Below, one piece after another: positions 35,806 through 47,182 of a stretch of DNA of 64,000 nt. Under the pieces are notes generated by a model that searched no databases, was not told the origin of the DNA, and worked only from the letters and a program-made list of their open reading frames with translations. Origin of the DNA: Antilocapra americana (Eukaryota; Chordata; Mammalia; Artiodactyla; Antilocapridae); contig ML661885.1 in the NCBI GenBank assembly GCA_007570785.1, positions 32,460,331 to 32,524,330 of the forward strand, given 5' to 3'. Position numbers and translations under genes: made by a program. Each line of letters starts with the position of its first letter. Position 1 is the first letter of the stretch.

Positions 35806-36417
35806 GGTAGTTATTACTATAATGCCTAGTAAAAAGTACTAACTGATTTTACAGATCAGGACTCAAGAAAGAGAAAGAGTAAAGACAAAATATAAACAGT
35901 TAAAACAACCTTCTTAGACTACTTTTGTAAACTTGGAGACCAACCACAAGACAGAAAAGCATGAGTAAGAGGAAATGAGTACTTTTGGAGAAAAGCATTA
36001 TTTATTTATGCAAATAAAAACTTTCGTTTATTAGGCAAGCCTGTTTGGAGTGAGTTCAAGAGAAGATGGAAAAAATGGATAGAGGTTATAAGCATACCTT
36101 TTGAGAGTTTTTCTGGGAAAAGGAATAGAAAAGCAGAAGGGCTATCAGAGGGGGATGAAGAATCAATTTTTTTTTTTAAAGATGAGAGACATTACAGCAT
36201 CTTTGTTTGCTTAGGGGACAGTCCTCATGGAGAGGGGAAATTTTATGATCCAGATGGAGAAAGAAGACAATGGAAGAGCTATGTTCTTGAGTAGGGAACA
36301 GAGTCCAGTGCAGAAGTGGTATGGGTGGCCTCTTCTCAAGTGTAGCCACAAAACTACTTTTTCAACATCTGTTTTTGTTGCTGTTCTTAGCTGTGCTTGA
36401 TCTAAATGATCAAGATA
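35806..36417. other. Unique intron sequence
   Basis: A/G-rich, with a T9 run near 36170. No gene or repeat recognised. Confidence 0.45.
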
Positions 36418-36421
36418 ATCA

Positions 36422-36468
<47 letters not shown>
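36418..36468. repeat. (CA)n microsatellite, about 24 units
   Basis: The longest dinucleotide run in the window, broken once by a CATA unit near its left end. A good candidate for a polymorphic marker within TRHR. Confidence 0.97.
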
Positions 36469-36469
<1 letters not shown>

Positions 36470-36603
36470 GAAAAAAATGCCACTTTCTTGTCAACACCCT
36501 GAATCCTGAGTGGAGTCCTGATAGCAGTTAATTGCTTAATTCCTTGGAATTAACAAAATATTTTCACTGCCCTTAAACCATTTTCTGTTCATGTCCCAGT
36601 GAG

Positions 36604-36745
36604 GTCTGTGGAACAGGTGTTATTATTCCCTTTTCACTGATGAATGGTGACTGAGCTCAGAGAAGCAAAGTAATAAGGTCATACAGCTCACAAATAAAAG
36701 CAAAGCTAGTTATTAAACTAAGGTTTTTGACTCTAAGTCTCAATT
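36604..36745 (-). mobile_element. MIR SINE, antisense
   Basis: GGTGTTATTATTCCCTTTTC, AAGCAAAGTAATAAGGTCAT, and CATACAGCTCACAAATAAAA follow the reverse complement of the MIR core. Confidence 0.75.
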
Positions 36746-36844
36746 TCTTTCAGAGAATTACAAAAATCAACATATATGGTAAGCTGAAGCCTTCTAATTG
36801 CTGTAAATAATGTTTATGAAGTATTTGAAAGGATAATATTGTGA

Positions 36845-36918
36845 AGGACAGGGAAGCCTGGCATGCTGCAGTCCATGGGGTCCCAAAGAGTTGGATACCA
36901 CTCACCTACTGAACAATA
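36845..36918 (+). mobile_element. BovB 3'-tail fragment
   Basis: About 74 bp only: GACAGGGAAGCCTGGCATGC, TGCAGTCCATGGGGTCCCA, then CTACTGAACAA. Same extreme 5' truncation as the copy at 5736-5820. Confidence 0.8.
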
Positions 36919-39900
36919 ATGTCAGTAGGAATTAGTGGTGGCCCTAGGAATTACATATGATTTTTGCCCCAAATTGGAGTGTTACATTTAGGAAGTACTG
37001 ATTTGGGAAAAATTGTCATAACAAGGCAGACAAGAATCCTTCATACTAATGTATTTCCTTGGGAAAAAACAAACAAGAAAATTTAAAATGCAAAAGTAAT
37101 AAAATTGCATACAAAAGTAAAATGGAAACTTCTGTCTTGTGGGGTTATTGCCCAATTATTACTATATTACTTATGAGGATCTGGTTATATAAAATCTAAG
37201 GAAATTTTGATTAATCAAAGATTAGTTTATTAGTCCACCTAGGAAGTCATGGGCAATTAAATGAAACTCTTGTACTAATAAAGAAATTTTTTTTCTGATT
37301 TTTGATTCTGTGTATGATTCAGAAAAAAAATCCTGTGCTTGGTCATGAATCTGCTATTATCCAGACATTCCCTTCTGGGAGATAAAGGCTGTGACACAGT
37401 CCTTCTACATGTGAGTGAGAGACAAAGTACAGCGGGCATCTGGCATCTTGGTGTCACAGTCCACCTTCGAGCTCTGAGAAGCCTGGACAGGTCACGTGAC
37501 ATGTTTGAACCTCATATTCTGAGCCAGTAAATAGACAATCTGGCTCTCTCTCAAAAATCTCTGCAATTTGAACATTCCACACAAATCTAACTTATATGTT
37601 ACTAACGATGAGACAATATTCAGACATGTTTGTGATCATTTTCACATGACTGGGTTTTGTTATTGGGGGTTATGTGGCCAGGCAAAGGGAAACAGCCCTT
37701 AGGGCATATATATCCCTCCATTCGGTTCCTAACCACAGTGACTGTTGATAATCGTCTTAATCACTGCATTCAGAGAGGTGATGCAGTTTCATGAAGTGTT
37801 GAAGAAATGACTAGAATTTATTTTAATATCCTGTAGCTAACTAAGAACACAGTGCTTCTCTAGACTCAGGACCCTGGCTTCTAGACCTACTGTTGTTTCT
37901 CTTTGAAACTTCATTATAACTGAAATATTGTTGAAGACATGGCATTATAGAAAGATATACAAGTGTCACTTGGAGAAGAAAGCAAATAATTGAATCCTTT
38001 TTCAGGAGTACTGTCAAGTTAAAAACTGAATCTATAGAAGTTTTAAAAAGAATGGTTAGACAAAAATTACTTAATAAAAGGCCCACTTAAACACTTAGCT
38101 ATCATTTAGTGGCAGAATATCTAAATTGCAGGGCAATTTGAAAAATCTTTCTTAGAACTGAAAAGGCAAAGTCATATAACAGGAGATGACAACCACATCG
38201 GCAAATGTATTTGAAGAATATTTACCACTTTTCTTTTATGATGAATGATTATCAAGAGCATCATAAAAGGTAACTTTAACTTTTAAATAGGCTCTTTATC
38301 AGGTTGGATCCCACATTCTATAATGCTAAAGCTCTGTTTTAGGCTTCATGAACAAAATAAATCAACAACTAACTTCCATAGGATTGTACAACAGGTTGGG
38401 AGAAGTCCTTTGCACACATGCCTATGACATAATGTGTTCATGTACAGCTGAATTATTACTGAGTAAATATTTTTTTGCAAATGTCAAAATATAATTGTGG
38501 AGGTCTGTGTGGGGGTAGGGCTCTTTAAATTAGCAAAGTGCTCTAGTCTCGCACTTCTGGCTGGAATATTCTTATTTTCAGAAGTGTACTTCCTCTGGAC
38601 ACATTTGTTGGTTAATGGATATAAAAGTTAGCCTTTAATCTTCTAATGCCATTCTTTGAAGGGTACCAATACACTCTGTGTTTGGAACTTATCCACGTTC
38701 TCCTGTATAGCTGCATATTAACAAAATGTTCTGTTACTAGGAATATTTTTCCTCCCAGATGACCTGTGATCAATGTGATTGATGACCCTTTGCATTTCGT
38801 GACATTAATTGGCACAATGGAAAGAAAAACTTGACAATTATGCAAATCTGAATTTAGCCAAGCCTCAACACTGACTTGGGGGCCCCTGGAATTTTCCACT
38901 TTCAGCCTGTTCTGCTTTGTTTTGACTTAGTGTCTTCATAGACAGTTTTAAAAAGACAGTTATCATCAATGTGGATGTTTCATATCTTGGAGTGAGATCA
39001 TTGATGGGATTTAAAAATTGAATTATGGGGCTGGAGAAGGGGTTGGAATCAACTCAAAGTCAGCAAAAGGATAATAAAAGTGAAAAAAGCCTGAGTGGTG
39101 ATTCATGGTGGAGAGGTTGTGTGGACGGCCATAACCTGTGTGTGGATTATTGCAGATTCTTGACAAGAAGCCACACAGGGATGCTAAGGCATGGGCTTCT
39201 TGACTCCACCTGTCAAGTACTGTATCTAAATGTTCCACTCAGAATAGCCATTCTGGTAAGAATTTTGAAGTGTTTTTGGGCTCTACTCTGATTTTAAAGG
39301 TCCATGAAAGTATTAGCAGGGGTTCCCAGTAGAGATACTGTGGTTGTATTTGGTGATGGCTGAGGGTGGAGAAGGAGAAATTAAATGAAAAAAAAAATGA
39401 TGATACAAGACGTTTCAAGTGTAAATCTGTAAGTGTGGTGTATCCAGTGAAATTGAAGAAAAGTTTTTTTCTTCACTGTTCTATGGGTGTTGAGGACTTC
39501 CTTAGCTCTTTTAAGCAGAGCTGCTTCCTGAGTGAGATGATTGTGGGGACAGAAAACCAGACTCTACATCCCAAGGGTGCTGCATGTGCCAGCAGAGCCT
39601 TGAGTTGACCCTCTGTAGGGGAGATTCAAGAGCAGCGGTGACAGCTGGCGTTACAGGGTGGCGCACCTCTGAGTATAACACGATGTGGCCTTTCTGCTGT
39701 GACTCCTCCAGTTCTCCAGAATAATCACTGAGCATCACCAAATACCAAGTGTGAGTCACCTCTTGTGGAGAATACTCAACACTCTGCACCCAGCTTTGAT
39801 GTGGGATGAACCCACAAAGCTTGTACTTTCTCTCAAAGAGCAAAGACAGGGAGAAGCATGGACACATGAAGAGTGGGGTAAAACGGTGGAAGGTTGAGCT

Positions 39901-40140
39901 GTTCCAGTTGATAGAGCCAGGGCTCAGGGCAAAACTCTACCGATGCCTCTCAGGGTGAGAGAGCTGAGTGGTTGTAAGCTTCACTTTCTGAGAACCTCTG
40001 AAAGGCTGTGTGAGGAGGGGACTGCGCAGTATTTCTTCACATGTTTCAATCTGGAATGAAGAAAACTGGATGAAAATGAAAGGTGTTCCAATCTAGCAAA
40101 AGGAATTGGCAGATGAAAGAGAAGAAGAGAATGAAGATGT
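36919..40140. other. Long repeat-poor intron stretch
   Basis: About 3.2 kb without a SINE or LINE that I recognise. This is the longest such gap in the intron. A block near 38800-38850 holds TTAATTGG and the octamer ATGCAAAT (38840-38847), consistent with homeodomain or POU factor sites. Several frames of 60-118 codons lack known domains. Confidence 0.4.
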
Positions 40141-40235
40141 ATGAAGCAACTACTGTGTCAGGCAATGTGCTTCACAACTGCCTTACTTTATTTACATCTT
40201 ACAAAGGATAAGACTGACGCTGAGAAGTCATACAC
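40141..40235 (-). mobile_element. MIR fragment, antisense
   Basis: CTACTGTGTCAGGCAATGTG followed by TTTACATCTTACAAAGGATA resembles the complement of a MIR tail. The remainder is lost. Confidence 0.6.
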
Positions 40236-40385
40236 TAAAGAATACAGCCACACTTTGAGGAAATGTATGTTTGACTTGAAAATCTCCTTATCCTCTTTAA
40301 TATAATACCTAGAATTTGGAGAAGAAATTTTTTTCCCCTAAAGTCTGTAAAATAAAAAAAAAAAAACCCAAGTGAATGAATGAAT

Positions 40386-40691
40386 GAAAGTCACTCAGTC
40401 ATGTCCAACTCTTTGCGACCCCATGAATTATAAAGTCCATGGGATTCTCCAGGCCAGAATACTGGAGTGGGTGGCCTTTCCCTTCTCCAGGGGATCTTCC
40501 CAACCCAGGGATAGAAACCCAGGTCTCCTGCATTGCAGGCGGATTCTTCACCAGCTGAGCCACAAGGGAAGCCCCAAAATACTGGAGGAGTAGCCTATCC
40601 CTTCTCCAGTGGATCCACCTGATCCAGGAATCAAACTGGGGTCTCCTGCATTGAAGGCAGATTCTTTACCAGCTGAGTTATAAGGGAAGCC
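40386..40691 (-). mobile_element. Dimeric Bov-tA SINE
   Basis: Two monomers on the minus strand joined near 40575-40590 (complement of CCAGTATTTTGGGGCTTCCC), the same architecture as the dimers at 4253 and 5985. It is flanked by (TGAA)n at 40372-40387 and by a run of about 15 A at its right end. Confidence 0.92.
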
Positions 40692-40804
40692 AAAAAAAAA
40701 AAAAAAACACCAAAAAACCAAAAACCCAAAGTGTGTGCTTAAAGGTTGGAACTGATGAAGATTCTGTGTGCAGAAGAGTAGGGAGAATGAAAAACTAATT
40801 CTTA

Positions 40805-41546
40805 AGGGAACCCTCCTTCACTGTTGGTAGGATTTCAGACTGCTGTAGCCACTATGGAAAACAGAAGGGTGGTTCCTCAAAAAAACTAAAAACAGTTACC
40901 ATATGATCCAGCAATTCCAGCAATTTGGGGCATATATCCAGAAAGATGAAAACTCTTATTTCCAAAAGATACATGCCCTCCACTCTTCATAGTTGTACTG
41001 TTTACAACAGCCAAGACATGAAAGCAACCTAAATGTCCAATAACAGGTGAATAGATAAAGAAAATGTGGTATATAATACACAGTTGAATATGACCCAATC
41101 ATGAAAAAGAATGAAATAATGCCATTTGCAGCAACACGGATGGACTCAGAGATTATCACACTAAATAAAGTAAGCCAAACAGAGAAACACAAATACCATA
41201 TTATATCAATTCTATATTATGTAGAATCTAAAATATGATACAGATGAACTTATTTATGAAACAGAAATAGACTCATAGACATAAAGAACAAATTTACAGC
41301 TACCAAAGGGTTGGGGAGGAATAAATTAGTAGTTTGGGATTAGCAGATATAAACTATTATATATAAAATAGATAAATAGCAAGATCCTATTGTACAGCAC
41401 AGAGAACTATATTCTATATGTGATAATGAGCCATAATGGAATAGAATATGAAAAAGAATGTATATATTCTGTATATATCAGAATCACTTTGCTGTACACC
41501 AGAAACTAACACAACATTGTAAATCAACTATACTTCAATTTAAAAA
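40805..41546 (+). mobile_element. Ruminant L1 LINE 3' end
   Basis: L1 ORF2 end and 3'UTR on the plus strand: CCCTCCTTCACTGTTGGTAG, CCATATGATCCAGCAATTCC, ATAAAGAAAATGTGGTATAT, CCAGAAACTAACACAACATT, and AATCAACTATACTTCAATTT followed by A. The C-terminal frame is broken. Insertion is antisense to TRHR. Confidence 0.93.
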
Positions 41547-42775
41547 AAGAGCCCAGGCAAGGTTAAAAAAAACACAAAAAACCCCGAAACAAATTCTTAG
41601 TGCTATATAGGGTTTATGTCTCATCACTTAACAAAGATATTCCTATTCATATCGTGATACCAAGTCCTGATGGAACATATTGTTTGGAACATTTCTGATT
41701 TCAGGCTCTTCTGCTAAGAGTAGAAAGCAGCTGTGTGCTAGGTAACATTTGCAGCTAGACCTGAGGATTAGCTGCAAAGCTTGCTGCTGTTCCAGCAACT
41801 ATTGTAGGGGGAGGTTTGGGTATTGATAACTATACATGAGGGGAAAAAAAGCAGGCTTCCCTCCTGTTGCTTGGATGTTTTCTTGCTCACAGGAGGTAGG
41901 TATTTGGAAACATGCTGGGAAGGGAAAAACTCAGCTGGCACAATTCAGCTGGGATTCAAATTATAATGATATCTCAATTTAGAAAATAAAATGTCAGTGA
42001 ATTCTTTTATGAGCCATGCTTGAACAATGCACCAGTTGAGTGCATGGGTTGAATGTCCTATTTGGTCTTTTCTGAGTGTTTTCTCTTCCAGGTAAATTAC
42101 TGGCGAATGGCTAAGCATGTGGAAAACTTATCTTAATAAGTCTTACTTTGGTTTCCTTACCTTTGCGCCGAGGGTGTATTTACTTCCTTTGATCATTTTT
42201 CTTAATGGAATGTGACCTTAGAAATTCTGCATGAGGCATCTTGGTTGGATCTGAGCTGGGAATCCAGTTACGGGCTATCTCACTTCTATGGAGATATTGA
42301 TCCTTTTTGAAGAAGAGATTCCCAATTATATTTCCCCCATGCTTCTCTGGCCCCATACAGGAGACACTGTAGACTGTAATACAGACACGCGATCCCTCAG
42401 CTGCTCAGCCGGCAGAGATGGGAAATCAATGAGAATAAATGTAAAGTGTGAGTGATGGAGGGGAAGGGAGGTAGTCTCTAAACAGCAGCAAAGGTCTCAG
42501 GGCTGCCAAACTTTGAGTGGGCATTTCGTTGTCTGGTTCTAAAGGTCTTGGACAAAGTCCCTGATTACGGGGCGGACAGCACCTGAAAGGCAGCCAACTC
42601 CTTCTCTGCTGTTTCTCTCCCTGGAGAGACAGCCCGCACCAGGCTTGAGCCCCTCCAGAATTACAGCCTTACTTACCTAGCCATCCCAGAAGAGCCCACA
42701 ACAGCCAAAATGGGGGAGGTATAGCCATAAATTCAGCATTATTATTGATTTTAACTATCTGATATGTAAAACATG
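41547..42775. other. Unique intron sequence
   Basis: About 1.2 kb with a GC-richer centre (42340-42660). No repeat or gene recognised. Confidence 0.45.
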
Positions 42776-42910
42776 GACTTAGAGTGAGAATCAGAAGATG
42801 TGGTTTGAAATTTTAGCTTCACTAGTCATTACCATTCAAAGCTTTTTGAGCCTTGGTGTCTGCATTTAATATAGGAAAATATATGTTTGAAGATTCATTG
42901 CAAGGAGGTC
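42776..42910 (+). mobile_element. MIR SINE fragment
   Basis: TCAGAAGATGTGGTTTGAAATTTTAGC (in two pieces), GAGCCTTGGTGTCTGCA, and GAAGATTCATTGCAAGGAGG match the MIR order with heavy divergence. Confidence 0.55.
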
Positions 42911-43037
42911 ATGGAAACATGTTGTAACATATACTATACCTTCCTAACATAAGGGGATATTGTATTCCTTATCCTAACTTGAAATCTGCATCCTTGGTAA
43001 GGGTTGCTAGTTTTATCGCCAGGTGTTAATCTAACTT

Positions 43038-43228
43038 GACCTTCCCAGGTGGCAACATGGTAAAGAACTTGCCTGCCAAGCAGGAGACACAGGTTTGGGA
43101 AAATCCCTGGAGGAGGAAATGGCAACCCACTGCAGTATTCTTGCTTGGAGAATCTCATGGACAGAGGAGCCTGGCCGGCTATAGTTCATGGGGTCACAAA
43201 GAGTTGGATATGATTTAGCAATTTAACA
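43038..43228 (+). mobile_element. Bov-tA SINE
   Basis: Plus-strand copy missing about 20 bases around the box-B region (GACACAGGTTTGGGAAAATCC). It ends in GAGTTGGATATGATTTAGCA and then an AAC/AAT-rich tail. Confidence 0.92.
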
Positions 43229-43289
43229 ATAACAGCATTGTTAACAATAACTGAATGGAGCAATAACAATAACAATAACTGAATGGAGC
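43225..43289. repeat. (AACAAT)-rich SINE tail with 28-bp tandem duplication
   Basis: AACAATAACTGAATGGAGC occurs at 43243-43261 and again at 43271-43289, separated by further AAT/AAC units. It looks like a local duplication within the SINE tail and its flank. Confidence 0.8.
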
Positions 43290-43436
43290 CACTTTACATT
43301 TATCTGCTTTTTGTCTATTTGACTAGAAACCCAAATGAATCTACAGAGTGTATGGCATACTGGCCCTGTGCTATGAGGGCCACAGATTATTACATCTTTA
43401 GAGTCCTTTCAAAAAGGATATCGCCTAGGAAGTACT

Positions 43437-43645
43437 AGTATAGTGGGTAAGAGAACAGGTTATAAAGCCAGATATAGCTGGATTCTGATTCTAGTTCTGC
43501 CTGTCTCTACTATGGGGCATTGAGCAAGACATCCCAGGCTTCTGAGTCTCAGTTTACTCAACTGTGAAATGGAAGTAAATATAAAGAATGAATGAAATAA
43601 TTTACATAAAGGACCAGCAGTCCTCAATAAACAACAGCTAATTTT
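43437..43645 (+). mobile_element. MIR SINE, nearly complete
   Basis: TAGTATAGTGGGTAAGAGAAC head, GATTCTGATTCTAGTTCTGCC, CTGAGTCTCAGTTTACTCAA core, AACTGTGAAATGGAAGTAAA and a CCTCAATAAACAACAGCTAA tail. One of the best-preserved MIRs in the window. Confidence 0.88.
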
Positions 43646-43694
43646 ACAATAAGAGTGGTGAGATTTCCCATGTCTTAAGCATAATGTGGGGGGC

Positions 43695-43800
43695 TTTGTT
43701 TTTTTATAGTATTTATGAGGTAGGTATTCCCTTTATAGATGAAGAGACAGAGATCCAGAGAAGTTAATATTTTTAGAGAGAGTGGTTAGTACTAACCCTT
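43695..43800 (-). mobile_element. MIR fragment, antisense
   Basis: TATGAGGTAGGTATTCCCTTTATAG (in two pieces) and GATGAAGAGACAGAGATCCA match the complement of the MIR core. It faces the adjacent plus-strand MIR. Confidence 0.7.
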
Positions 43801-44870
43801 CCCTAAGTCACTGCCATCTCTCCCTGTTTATTTCCTCTGTACTAATAATCACATTCTGAAAGGATTCTGTTGCTTCATTTGGTTGTTTATTATAAACTAA
43901 ACAAATAACAAACCTCCTTAGAATGATGATGGCTCCTTGAGCATTGCTATTCTACCTTACATGCAAGGAACAACATGAAGGTCTCCACCTGGTAGGTGCA
44001 ATAAATGTTCAGGAAAGAAAGAATTATATAAATAAAGAAAAAATTCACTAATGTTATTCCACATGAAATCTATGGAGTTCCATGTGGTTGTTTGATACTT
44101 CTAGCCCTAACTGCAAATGTCATGCTTATTTTGGGTCTTTTTTCTTTCCTGGTCCACAAGGTCTTGACGGTGGGAATAATGTGAGTACATAATTTTATCT
44201 CTGGCTCCTCAGGCAAGGTCTGGCATCAAAAAAAAATGCTTGAAGTTAAAAACTAAAATCAGTGTGTACAGGTTCAGTGTCCAAGACACAGATGATAGAT
44301 CAGACTGGAATTATGCTGAAGAAAAATTTCTGGGGAATAGTCTGTAGAATTAAAGAAATGTTGGATATGTGGTTATGAAGAACTTAGGAAATGTAAAGAG
44401 CTAAAGTGATGCTAACTCAGTATGATTCATGCTGAGTTCACTTCCCATTACTGGATGTTGACTGATACTCTGCTAATGTTCGCCAAAGGAAGGTGAAGGG
44501 TGCCTCCAAAAGATATAAATCTCATTTTGACAGCCTTTCTTGTTCTGTCTTATCTCCTGCTTTCAAAGTTAGTCATCTGTGGTTTTTCTGTCACTTATGA
44601 AACTGTAGAAAACTGTTTCTTTAGATGTCATTCTGCATCTTAACTTCGCATATTTAGAGCCTACTGAAACCAAGGATTCTCCCATGGAACAGGCTCAGCA
44701 TGTTCTTTAAGGGGATACAGAGTCAAGATGAAGGAGGAAATATGCTAACTGCTAACAGCCTGTCTGTGATAAGCTTGAACTTTTCTGCTTTGAGTAATTT
44801 TGTGGATTCAAACATACTTATTTACTAAGTATCTATCACTTATTTTTCAACATCTGCCATTTACCAGTGC
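43801..44870. other. Unique intron sequence with weak L2-like scraps
   Basis: GGTAGGTGCAATAAATGTTC (near 43991) and a stretch at 44140-44225 are reminiscent of L2 3' ends but too short to call. No gene. Confidence 0.4.
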
Positions 44871-44923
44871 CTATGGGGTCACACAGAGTCGGACATGACT
44901 GATGTGACTTAGCAGCAGCAGCA
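44871..44923 (+). mobile_element. BOV-A2-type SINE tail fragment with (AGC)n
   Basis: About 50 bp only: TATGGGGTCACACAGAGTCG, GACTGATGTGACTT, then an AGC trinucleotide run. It is a strongly 5'-truncated insertion immediately left of a complete SINE. Confidence 0.85.
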
Positions 44924-44934
44924 TACTAGGTATA

Positions 44935-45155
44935 TTGGGGCTTCTCTGGTGGCTTAGTGGGAAAGAATCCACCTGCCATGCAAGAGATGCATGAGACACA
45001 GGTTCGATCCCTGGATCGGGAAGATCCCCTGGAGTAAGGCATGGCAACCCAGTCCAATATTCTTGCTTGGAGAATCCCATAGACAGAAGAGCCTGGCAGG
45101 CTACAGTTCATAGGGTCTCAAAGAGTCTGACATGAATGACATGACTGAGCATGCT
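44935..45155 (+). mobile_element. Bov-tA SINE with 11-bp target duplication
   Basis: Plus-strand copy with a GGGGCTTCTCTGGTGGCTTA head. TACTAGGTATA (44924-44934) and TACTAAGTATA (45156-45166) differ at one base and look like target duplicates. The insertion landed just past the older (AGC)n tail. Confidence 0.94.
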
Positions 45156-45185
45156 TACTAAGTATACCATAGTTGTAGGAATAGT

Positions 45186-45410
45186 TTAGGGGTCAGCAAT
45201 CTTTTACTATAAAGGGCAAGAGAGTAAGTGTTTTAGCCTATGTGGGCCATATAGTCTCTGTCTCAGCTGCTTAACCTTACCATTGTAACCCAAAAGCAGC
45301 CATAAACAGCACTTAAATGACCAGCACTGCTGTGTTTCATTAAAACTTTATTTAGAAAAGCAAGCAGCAGAACTTGATTTGGCACATGACTGTAGTTTGC
45401 CTAGCAGCTG
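45186..45410. mobile_element. hAT-type MER DNA transposon fossil
   Basis: Words GGGGTCAGCAATCTTTTACT, GTGGGCCATATAGTCTCTGT, CTTTATTTAGAAAAGCAAGC and GACTGTAGTTTGCC belong to a common mammalian non-autonomous hAT family with GGGGTCGGCAAAC-like inverted ends. I do not assign the exact MER number. Confidence 0.7.
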
Positions 45411-45591
45411 AAGAGTCGAATACGTGAAATAAAACAACAAATGGCATATAGCCTATTTCAAATTATTGTTGTAATTTATGATTAATTTTTTAAAGTTCTT
45501 CATCTAATTATTGATGAGCTTATGAGAAATATTAACCAAATTATGCCAGATCTCAGCTCATGAACCAAAGATTTAATTTAAAATTTAATGT

Positions 45592-46062
45592 CTCTTATGA
45601 CAAAGGTCCATATAGTCAAAGCCATGATTTTTCCAAGTCATGTATGGATGTGAAAGTTGGACAATAAAGAAGGTTGAGTGCCAGAGAAATGATGTTTTTG
45701 AGTTGTGGTGATGGAGAAGACTCTTGAGTCTTACAGTCCCTTGGACTGCAAGGAGATCTAACCAGTCAATCCTAGAGGAAATCAACCCTGAATATTCATT
45801 GGAAAGACTGATGCTGAAGCTGAAGCTCCAATACTTTAGCCACCTGATGTGAAGAGCTGACTCATTAGAAAAGACCCTGATGCTGGGAAAGACTGAGGGC
45901 AGGACGAGAAGAGGGTGACAGAGGATGAGATGGTTGGATGGCATCAGTGATTCAACGGACATGAGTCTGAGCTAACTTGAGGAGATGGTGAAGGACATGC
46001 TACCATTCATGGGGTCTCAAAGAGTAATACACGACTTAGCAACAGAACAACAACAACAGAAT
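45592..46062 (+). mobile_element. BovB LINE 3' end
   Basis: 5'-truncated BovB starting near AAAGGTCCATATAGTCAAAGC and ending TAGCAACAGAACAACAACAAC. At the position where other copies have TGA, this one reads GAGTGCCAGAGA. Antisense frames of up to 125 codons are shadows of it. Confidence 0.94.
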
Positions 46063-46126
46063 CACGGTTAACACTACTTCTCTAGAAAAATATCACCTAG
46101 AAAATGTAATATTAACACTGTATTTG

Positions 46127-46293
46127 GGGACTTCCTTGTTGGTTCAGTGGCTAAGACTCCAAGCTCCCAATACAAGGGTTCTGGGTTTGTTCCCTGGTTA
46201 GGGAGGGAAGTAGATCCCGGATGCCTTAAGGAAGATAGAAGATCCTACTTGCTGCAACTAAGACCTGGTGCAGCCAAATAAATAAATAAAACT
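46127..46293 (+). mobile_element. CHR-2 type tRNA-derived SINE
   Basis: GGGGACTTCCTTGTTGGTTC, AGTGGCTAAGACTCCAAGCT, GGTTTGTTCCCTGGTTAGGG, and a tail with CTTGCTGCAACTAAGACC then (AAAT)n. Longer than the copy at 12713. Confidence 0.88.
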
Positions 46294-46569
46294 AAGCATT
46301 AACTCCCCTCACCACCCCCCAAAGAAAACCCCCAACACTATACTTTCAATAATCCTGGGAGTTGCTTTTCCAGAAGATGTGCACTCTCATGGGTGATTAA
46401 GTCAGGAGTGGTGTAGAAACCATCACAGGAGCCAGTTGGAGGAGGTGTATTTCCACATTAACTGGCAGTTGGCGCTCCTGTCCCCGAGCCAGCCAGTCCT
46501 TTGGTTTTTATACAAAGCTCCTAATTTACTAATGCCAAAGACTCCTCTTTTACAGCAGTTTCTCTGTGC

Positions 46570-46765
46570 TGGTGTCTTGGCCCCTCCACTTACCAACTGT
46601 TAGACTTTGGACCCTATTGACACTATTTATGAGTCTCAGTTTTCTCTTCAGTGAAATGATGAAAGACATTTCTACCAAACTCCCAGGGTTTTTGTGTAAA
46701 TACATGAGATAATGTATATCAAGCACTAGTGCTAGTGCTTGGGACATAGCAAATGCTAGAAAAGC
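46570..46765 (+). mobile_element. MIR SINE
   Basis: CTCCACTTACCAACTGTTAG, GAGTCTCAGTTTTCTCTTCA, AATACATGAGATAATGTATA, and TGGGACATAGCAAATGCTAG follow the plus-strand MIR core to tail. Confidence 0.8.
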
Positions 46766-46811
46766 AAAAACTGTTTTTACAACTAATACAGAAAACATTC
46801 CTTACTTACTA

Positions 46812-47182
46812 TGCATCAAGTCCTGTTCTAAGCACTTCATTTGCATATTTGCTCTTTTAATCTTGACAATATATTATGAGGAAGGTACTCTCATTTCCTT
46901 TGTGACTCAGAAGATAAAGAATCTGCCTACAATGCGGAAGACCTGGGTTTGACCCCTATATCGGGAAGATCCCCTGGGGACGGGAATGGCACCCCACTCC
47001 AGTATTCTTGTCTGGAGAATCCCATGGACAGAGGAGCCTGGTGGCTACAGACCAGGGGATCACAAAGAGTCAGACATGACGGAGTGACTAACACTTTCTT
47101 TCTCTCATATACCACTTACCAGTGGAAAACTGGGATTTGATCCAGGCAGTTTGTCCCAATCTTCCTTTTAACCACTCTGGCT
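46812..47182 (-). mobile_element. MIR SINE, antisense, split by a Bov-tA
   Basis: The left part (46812-46896) reads CATCAAGTCCTGTTCTAAGC and ATTATGAGGAAGGTACTCTC. The right part (47112-47182) reads ACTGGGATTTGATCCAGGCA and TTAACCACTCTGGCTGCC. Together they make one antisense MIR with its middle missing. Confidence 0.75.
46897..47100 (+). mobile_element. Bov-tA SINE inside a MIR
   Basis: The head begins mid-way (TTTGTGACTCAGAAGATAAAG), so its first bases are lost or diverged. It ends ACGGAGTGACTAACACTTTC. Flanks ACTCTCATTT and TCTCTCATAT may be a decayed target duplication. Confidence 0.93.
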
